Positions 56,301 through 64,000 of a stretch of DNA of 64,000 nt are shown here, in pieces. The position numbers and the translations under genes are program-made. The stretch comes from Amyelois transitella. Taxonomy: Eukaryota; Arthropoda; Insecta; Lepidoptera; Pyralidae. The notes beneath the pieces are model-generated. The model was not told the origin of the DNA and did no database searches. It saw only the letters and a program-made list of their open reading frames with translations. The DNA lies in the NCBI RefSeq assembly GCF_032362555.1, contig NC_083518.1:6274501-6338500 (forward strand). Direction: 5' to 3'. How positions within the stretch are numbered: position 1 is the first letter of the stretch; each line of letters begins with the position of its first letter.

Positions 56301-57095
56301 AATATCCGGACCGGCTAATTTCCCTGTTATCATCCGGATTACGTCCGTTCACAACCGGGCCGGGTCGTGACCACATACCTGAGGCGAAATTCTTTACTGA
56401 CACGGTATAACGTCTTGCAGAATTCGGGTCATATTTGATCCGGATAATATTGTCATTGACGTATTGTTTCTTTCTTTTTCTCTCTCTAAGTCTGCGTATT
56501 TTGTTTTTTTTTTGGGATTTATTTCTAAGGTATAGATAACATGCTTGTATTTATCATAGACATTACTGTGATAAAAATTTTTTCCAAACAAAATTATTTA
56601 ATCGATTTAATGTCTCCTTATAAACATCCAGGTGCTTCTAGTATTTTCCATGTACATATTACTTAAAAGTTTTGTCCTTTAGTTTTCTCATAAATCATTC
56701 ATGAATACATTTTTTTATCCTGTCACAGAAATATCGCTTGTAAAATTATGTCGTTTATGTATAAAAAAAATGCGATTGCGGCGGAAATCAGGGTCAGATG
56801 GCAGTTTCGCATGGATTCTGATCGCAGGTGGAGACCTTGAAACAAGATATTAAAAAGATTTGCGACAATATTTCCCCTTAGAATTAAATTGTAACCTTTC
56901 CTTCCTTTTAGAATGACCACTAAACTTCTTTATGTCTTCCCAATAAAAACTGGACATTGGGGAGTTAATTTTTCGCCCAGCACCGCACGTCCACACGGAC
57001 TTATGAGGCGATCGCGTCCTGCGGCCACTTGCAATAAAATCGTCGTGGTGATCATTACTTTAGCTTTGACTTGTATATACATTTCTATTATGGTA
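53336..57095. other. Intergenic, repeat scraps only
   Basis: Holds the dispersed word block at 54330-54480 shared with 50040, a 3' end of the 'gccgtgtgg' family at 54893-54950 (plus), a diverged copy of that family at 55425-55602 (plus), and a CCGGAT-rich patch at 56290-56450. No coding exon or RNA gene is recognised. Confidence 0.4.
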
Positions 57096-57170
57096 AAATA
57101 CATATATATAATCACGTCTATATCCCTTGCGGGGTAGACAGAGCCAACAGGCCTGAAAATTATTACAGGT
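57096..57170 (-). repeat. 3' end of 'gccgtgtgg' family repeat
   Basis: 'atatataatcacgtctatat' then 'cccttgcggggtagacagag'. Cuts off after 'ccaacaggcctgaaaa'. Confidence 0.8.
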
Positions 57171-58057
57171 CATTACAGTTATTGTTTGTTGAAAATATTC
57201 TGTTGTGTAGTAACATACCATTACTTGCCTGGTCTAGCATGTGTCTTACCAAATCACTTAGGTTTACTGTGCACTTCTCTATGGCGAGTTGTAGTGTTAT
57301 GATCTTCAAAAAACTATCTTACTACAACCTAAGAATCCTATTGCAGAGAGTTATATTTGCTTTTTTTCACAAGATATACTTACTATGATCAGTATTACGG
57401 TTATCAGAGAGAATGATGCGAGGTCTATGCCATGTACGTTATTACTAAGTAGAAGTATGTAGATATTCTCAAAAAAGTACAAATATATACATCAATACTC
57501 TTTTCCTCGCAAAAAGCCCTCTCATATCCTAAAACAGCTTTCCTTTTGTGTCTAAATTTTACTTAAAGAGTAAATATCCGGGACTCGTAAACAATTCAAC
57601 AACATCCCTTGGAGTAGTTCAGTAATGAAGTTGGACAGTTACGCTCGGTTTACGGCCTACGTTTATTTTATAGGCACTAAACTCGACTCTAAACGATTCT
57701 GTTGAGTTACGGCAGCGAGATCTGTTTTGTTTTTCTTCAATTATCGCGTCCCTTTAATCGCATCTTTATTTGATTAATATTGACAACTGTCTTTCAAAAA
57801 GAAAGAACAAGCTGTACTTTGATGATCTAGATAAGGTTAGAAATAATCTTCCTCGCCCGCCATATTTTTGAAGTGTCTGTTTAGTTATGTAGAGGTTTTG
57901 TCTACTCACATATGATTCGTTGTTCTTTCCCGTAGGGGTGAGCAGATTACATCTTTTATTAGCCGTAATCCTATAGCGATCTCAATATGGGACAATTAAG
58001 GATATTTTTGTGGAAAGTTTTTTAATTACCGTAACTAGTTACTAGATATTACTCATC
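57171..58057. other. Intergenic, no feature recognised
   Basis: About 890 bp, AT-rich, without any supported gene or repeat. Confidence 0.4.
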
Positions 58058-58308
58058 CGAAAGAGTGCCGTTTAATTTCCGGAACTTTACAAAAGGACCA
58101 CTCCAAACCTTTCCCATGGATGTCGTAAAATGTCACGAAGGAATTGGCTCATGAACTTGGGATTTCTCTTATAGGTGTTGGGCTAGCAATCACTTTATAA
58201 ATCTCAATTACATCATAAAGCGATAGAGCTGAACGTAACCTTTCAGTCGTTTCAAGACTGTTGGTTCTGTTTACCCCGCAAGGGCATAGACGCGACTATA
58301 TGTGTATG
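58058..58308 (+). repeat. 'gccgtgtgg' family repeat, plus copy of an inverted pair
   Basis: 'gtgccgtttaatttccggaa' start (diverged), then 'ggaccactcc', 'cccatggatgtcgtaaaa', 'ctgttggttctgtttacccc' and an (ATGT)n end near 58308. Confidence 0.8.
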
Positions 58309-58377
58309 TATGTCTATAGAAATATAATGCTTATTGGTCTTAAAACTGTCATAGCATCCCCCTTACTAAAACAGCAT

Positions 58378-58610
58378 AAATACATATAGTCACATCTTTA
58401 TTCCTACGAGATTCCTTGCAGGGTAGGCAGAACGAACAGTCTGGAAAAGATACTTATACTTGCAGCTGTTAGGCTTATTGATAAAATTGAGATTTAAAAA
58501 ACGAATCGAAAGTAATAAGCTTAGTCGACTTTTACGACATCCATGGGAAAGAGATGGAATGGTCCTATTCTTTTTGTTTTGGTGTCGGGAACCACACGAC
58601 ATAAATGTTG
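58378..58610 (-). repeat. 'gccgtgtgg' family repeat, minus copy of an inverted pair
   Basis: Starts 'tacatatagtcacatcttta', passes 'gggtaggcagaacgaacagt' and 'acatccatgggaaagagatg', and ends 'gtgtcgggaaccacacgac'. It lies 70 bp from the plus copy, tail to tail. Confidence 0.8.
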
Positions 58611-59025
58611 ATTTAATAAGGCTTTTTGGTTGTGTGACACCAATGGGCTTTGACGAGAGAGTGGGACATGAAGTGACACTTTTCATCATACTTTTATAAT
58701 AACATAATATCGCAGTGTAAATCAACGTTTCCTTTGCAACTTTGCATTTATTTTATGGCCATATCGATCTCAGTCTTGCAGCTACATTATTATTCCTGGA
58801 GAAAACCGCGTCTTGGTCGACCCGGGACAACCCCTGGGGACTCCGCAGACTATCCTGGACACGATACTAAGTTATAATCATGTTTCATACCCATCATGGC
58901 ATTCTAGACGATAGGGTTTGTGAAAACTGAAACAGGTTAAGTTAAGAAAATAGGTATTTTTGTCTTAATATGTTGTAAAATTTCCTTTGATCATACCTTT
59001 GACATAAGTATATTTCAACCCCAAC

Positions 59026-59262
59026 TAATACTAAACTATATAAATGCGAAAGAGATTCTGTTTGTTTGTTACGTTTACACTTTATATTCTGAACAAATAT
59101 TCTAGATATTTCACGTAGGTATACAATAATTAGGAGTCTGGATAAGGACCTAAAACTTTTATCCCGGTATATAAATGGTTCCTTGGGATTTTCGAAAAAA
59201 CCCGTATTCTTTTGTAGGTGGCGTTTAATTCGCATGGGGGGAGCTGCGGGTAAAAGCTAGTA
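59026..59262 (-). repeat. Dispersed 'actagcttttacccgcag' element
   Basis: On the minus strand it starts actagcttttacccgcagct and ends with 'gcatttatatagtttagtat'. Same type as 24901-25076. No ORF. Confidence 0.55.
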
Positions 59263-59280
59263 ACAAATAAATTCCAAAAG

Positions 59281-59324
59281 ACTTAAATTTTATTCACTAT
59301 ATTTATAGTGAATAAAATTTAAGT
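59281..59324. repeat. Perfect hairpin, 21-bp arms with 2-base loop
   Basis: 59281-59301 and 59304-59324 are exact reverse complements around TT (arm begins acttaaattttattcac). All-AT-rich arms, followed by a T run. The short loop would favour cruciform extrusion or replication slippage rather than a microRNA precursor. Confidence 0.92.
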
Positions 59325-61204
59325 TTTTTTTTTATTGGAATTCAGCCGATACTTTTTTGTGTTCTGTGTGAGTTTTTCTAAAAATGTTTCTATTTTTATT
59401 TAGTCTTTTAGTGGTATGTTTGTTATTTTTGTAGAGTAAAATTCGACAATGAATTGTGGTACATTTGGAATGTTTTTACGAATGACATGTGTTTTTATGA
59501 ACCTAAAATTTTGTCCACTCTCGTCAATTTCAGTATCTGCAAATATGGAGTTAATAATGTGTATAATAATCTTTAGCACTGCACTTAAAAATTTAAACAA
59601 ATACGTTAACTTAAGTAGCATTGAACCACGACTTTGCACTTCGAAATCCCTTATTTTTATTCCCTCATTGTTTTCTTTTTTTAAATCTTTTTCTAAACTT
59701 TTACGTCTACCTCAAAAGTGATCCAGAAATGGCCAGAAATATCAGCTATGCGTTAACATTTAGTTTCCTCCCCTTCTCATATCTCCCTCATTTATCAGGG
59801 CTTTACAAATTTTATTCCTCGTATTTTCCGAAACAAAATCAACCGTTGAAGAGTCGCCAATTGCTGTTTGCCGTATTGGTGCAGTCCGATCCGTGATCTG
59901 CAGTCGAATGCATCGAAAAGGATGCACAATGCATACAAAGTGTGCCGAGGCTTCGCTGAGCCGTGATTTTTCCTTCCTCCCGTATATCCTGCAGCAATCC
60001 AGATGCTGGAGTAAAGGAAGTGACAAGGACTGATTCATTCGGAGATTTGAATTGTAAACGTGATTCAATTTTGGCGTTTACTTTTTTGTTTGTTAGTTAT
60101 TGGATTTGTGGTTGAGGTTTTTTACACGCGTTTTGGAATTTCAGTTTTTAATTTGCTTTACAAATGTGATTGAACTGATGCGGGTTGGCGGTTGTGATTT
60201 AGTGAGAATGGGTCCGCGTGTGTGTCTTGTAATCAAGAGCTTTATTGACATCTTTTGCAACTTTTCAACATTTAGATTTCGATCATAGGCGGCTCATCAG
60301 GAAGGTTGCGGAGCCGAAATGATAAAAAGATATTTCGTTTATTATATTGGTACATTGCATAGTCATATTTTGAAACAAAAGAAAAATTATAAGAAATTAT
60401 GTTCAAAACCTTCCACAATACACACAGCACATACACATACTCCCACATGTATTATGTTTAACTGGTTTATAAACGAACACTGCCTGTATTTCTCGGTATT
60501 TTTTTTCATTACCAACTTCAAAAGAGCACAATAACAAAAGCTTAAAAAAAATCTAAGGAACGAAATACCGAGAAAATGTCTAAACGAATAAGGTTACCTT
60601 AAGCCATTTATTAAAGTACCTGGAATCCATCATTTAATTCGTTTAGAGCCAGTTATAGCTCAGTATTAGTTTATAGATTGCCCTACTTTCGCTCACTGGG
60701 AAAGATTGCCTCTTCTATTTCATTCTGTAGCAGTCGCATTTAGATTTCCATTTCCGAGTGTAATTAAATAGACGAACTTTATTGAGCACTCTGCGTACTA
60801 CAATCTTCTGATTTTTTTTTAAATCCCATTATCGTTTAGACACAAATAAAAAGCTCCGGGAATGTTGCGCTGTAACCGATCTGTTTGGATGCGTATTTAC
60901 AAAGGTTTAATTAACTTTGTTTTGAAAACAGTAATGGATATTCTTAATATTAAAACCTTTACGTTTTGTCGACTGTGAATAAAATTTATTTCAATTTTCA
61001 TGTTAGTCAACAGCGAAAAGTACCTAATAATTATCTATTATTTTAGGTAAACTTTTTACTTCATAAAAGTCATTTATATAAAATAAAGGTTTCAATACAG
61101 TAAAGCGATCGTAGCATTAGCTTACCATTATTTTCTTCCCTCTATTGATTACTTGTATTATTCCTATTTATGAAATAATTTTTGATCGCCATCATTTATA
61201 AATT
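59325..61204. other. Intergenic, no feature recognised
   Basis: About 1.9 kb. Several open frames on both strands (59400-60290) overlap each other and have no domain signature; I treat them as chance. Confidence 0.4.
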
Positions 61205-61345
61205 ACATTCATTCATATAATCACGATTATATCCCTTGCGAGGTAGAGAGAGCCAGTAGTCTCACAAAGACTGAAAGGTCACGTTTAGCTAATTCAAATA
61301 GTGACAGGTTGCTTTCCCATCACCTTAAAGAAGAATTCCAAGTTT
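61205..61345 (-). repeat. 3' half of 'gccgtgtgg' family repeat
   Basis: 'attcatataatcacgattat' then 'atcccttgcgaggtagagag', 'gactgaaaggtcacgtttag' and 'gtgacaggttgct'. Ends before the 5' head. Confidence 0.75.
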
Positions 61346-64000
61346 TTTAGGTATTTAGGAACATTTAGAATTATATACTTAATGTTACTTTTAAAGTCAT
61401 CTTGGACAGTCAATATATAATTTTGAAATAAAATTCAATTTGTTATAGTAATTTTTTACAAGTATAAAAAATAAATGACGCGAATTTCTGATTTCTGACT
61501 TTTTCATAAAAACGCAGTTATGTTTCTTTTTTACTGCTGTACACCTTTGTACCAAATATAAAAAAAATTGTCCAATTAAAATATTAACATCACCAGCCTG
61601 TGTCCATATTCAAGCAAAAATGTCATATTGTTTTCAATTTTAAGTTGCCTGAGGCCGATTTATTTGGAATTCATACATATGCAATATGTAAATACAAAAT
61701 GTAATATTTGCTACCTATTTTATTTGATTATATTAAATTACCTTCCATTTAGATCAATTTGACTAGCTTTGCTGGTCAAACATTCGTCTGTATAAATCGT
61801 GTTAACGTATAAAACAAAAAAAAAAATATCGTAAAAATATGTAAAAGAAATGATTTATAATTGTGAATGAAGGTACACAGTTGTGTAGTGCTTTCATGAT
61901 GACATTAAATGGAACTTATATATTTCTATTGTAGTGAACTTACACGAACGTATTACTGTGAAGAGGATTCATGACCTTAGTCCAAAATTATTGGAAGTTT
62001 AATTAAAGATTAGGGATTTTGCTTTAATAATCAAATCACTCAACTCGACACTTATCAATTCTTGTTTATCAAAATAAAGCCTTACTAAAATTACTATGGG
62101 CCTGAAAAATACCCAATGACTTCAAGTTCTAAAACAGCAAATGATAACACATAAGTGCACTTTCGTAATTATAATAGTTTGAATGTATGTGCAATCTTAC
62201 ACAGCCGAGTACCTAAGTATGCGTGGCATTTGAACTATTTAGATAATTTCGTAAATTGTTAACGGTCGCGTGAAACAAGACAATAGTTTTAATTGTCGAG
62301 TTAATAGATCGTGACTATTGTTGGTTAACACATATATATTTTGGTAAAAGAGGGGCGTTATTTGCATTTTCGCCTTAGTACGAAAGGGGTTTAGTTTCAA
62401 ATATTATTTCAGAGGTAAAGATGTTCCCGTAATAATTATATACCCATGGATTTAAAAATTGATGTAGTTACAAACATGCTGTAAAAATTAAAAAAAGGCC
62501 CGCATGTTGCATATATTTTAAAAGTTTCTAATTGTCATGATATTTAGCTAAAACGAAAATTGACTGAATGAAAAATATCATAAACTATTTTGTACAATCA
62601 TACTCGTACGTAAGCCGTAATAATAAAAGTCTAACGCGATCGACATTCGATGGCAAATTGTACGCAACAGCCTTTCAACGGGATTGCATCACTGCCATTG
62701 TTTCTGAGGCGGCTAACAATACAATTATTGAAATATTGTTCGACTTTATTAGATAAAACATTAACATGATTTCGACATATTCTGTTACAAAGAAACTATC
62801 AAAAACTAAGGGTTTTGGATTTATAGAAACCGAAAGAGAGTTAAGCATAAGAAATCCTGACTAGACGTCATGAAAGATGAAAGTCAATGGTCATATAACT
62901 GAGGATGTCGAGGTCCGTGTATTAGAGAAATAGAGTATAGAAGAAACAGATAGTCTTAAAACTCTTATGTTGGATGCAGGCAGATGATTGAATATCTTTT
63001 AAATGCTGAGAAATGATAATTTAATCGAGAATATGCTTGATAATTAGAGAGAAAGAGATAAGAATAAGGGTATAAAATTAAAGCTAAAACCGAACAAGTA
63101 GACCAGACATAAACATTACGTTTGACCTTTTGTAATCGAATGTTATTGTATCTAGGTATGCCTGTGTGCAAAACAATATAATATAAGTAAGGGATAATGG
63201 TACTATTTTGATTGAATTTATTATCTCGACATCTAATTATGTAATGACATTGAAATTTACATGGATGTCAAAGAAGGCGAATTAAGGACAAAAGCACGAT
63301 CGATATGTATACTTACTTAAATTTTCAAGGCACTGATATTAAGAACTATTATACTTTGGCTACTTTTTTACAGCATACTATCATCTTCCTCTTCTTTCTG
63401 AGGAGGCGACCGGGAGCCACCTATGACTACGATGCTGAAGGGGCATGAAGTCAGTCAGTTTAAACCTTTTTAACCGACTTCAAAAAATGGGGAGGTTCTT
63501 AATTTAACCGTAATCTTCACCGCATGTTTAGATATTTAGTTTAGGAGACGATGCAAGTTCTCTCTTTTATGAGGATCTTGTGGTCCGCCTTTGAAAACAA
63601 TGCTTTTAGGAAGTTAAAAGATGGGAAAGATTCATACCTTAGATAAGAATGGGAAGTCGAATATAAATTATATTCACTAACTTAAGAATTAATCTTAATG
63701 TCTAAATAAGATATGAGGTTATTTTTAAAATCAGCCTGTATAGTTGTAAAATATTGGTGCTACCTTGAAGAAAAAAATTGCAACACATTAACTACGTCTT
63801 AATATATAATATTAACATTACCTTGTTACATCTTGTTTAATGTATAATATTATATAAATCTAGTTCTAAGGTAATTTAAGAAATCGACAATGTCCAAAAT
63901 GTAAATTTAATCAAATGATAGTGACATTCAAACAGTTTCAAATTAATATGCGTTTGAGCATTATTGAAATAATTGAACTTTTTTAATTGTATTTATCACA
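61346..64000. other. Intergenic to window end
   Basis: AT-rich. A scrap with 'tttttaaccgacttcaaaaa' and 'ggggaggttctta' at about 63460-63505 is the end of a very common lepidopteran repeat. No gene is recognised. Confidence 0.4.

Overview
The window is nuclear DNA of a moth or butterfly (Lepidoptera). It is AT-rich, with spliced genes carrying short GT-AG introns. It is littered with dispersed repeats of lepidopteran type: elements opening 'actagctgtgcccgcgac', elements that open in 'gccgtgtggtt' and end in (ATGT)n, and LINE 3' ends with ATT or TTA tails. The species cannot be named from sequence alone. Gene models below come from reading splice sites and frames by eye; no alignment was run.

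Layout. 1-5500 is a graveyard of non-LTR retrotransposons: two minus-strand reverse-transcriptase tails, a broken CR1/Jockey-type element at 651-4738 split by a nested insertion, and a second LINE fragment ending in a TTA tail. 5872-7580 is a three-exon plus-strand gene for the mitochondrial small TIM chaperone Tim9. 7982-9536 is a minus-strand, multi-exon, cysteine-rich gene that I do not recognise. 10860-22513 is a tandem cluster of three four-exon UDP-glycosyltransferase genes, all on the minus strand, with the same intron positions and phases. The third copy lacks the catalytic histidine. 22514-27680 is intergenic and holds a MITE-like palindrome, a perfect hairpin and a possible orphan protease-like exon. 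27742-30073 is a five-exon secreted chymotrypsin-like serine protease. 30221-42631 is repeat-rich intergenic DNA. 42632-49008 is an apparently intact Ty3/gypsy LTR retrotransposon. 49013-64000 has no gene that I can support, only repeats.

Genes together. Tim9 is a housekeeping gene. The UGT array (xenobiotic conjugation in the ER) and the chymotrypsin-like protease (secreted, possibly digestive) are typical of the expanding gene families of plant-feeding Lepidoptera. There is no sign that the genes act in one pathway.

Most unusual content. The LTR element has LTRs of only about 110 bp that differ by one base, a 4-bp target duplication, a purine tract, and gag and pol open throughout. A 95-codon ORF before gag encodes a predicted N-myristoylated single-pass membrane protein. 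The gag/pol junction needs a +1 frame change at TTT TTT CGT, the core of a known +1 shift site. Other points of interest are the Asn-for-His UGT, a duplicated block shared by both tim9 introns, and three perfect hairpins.
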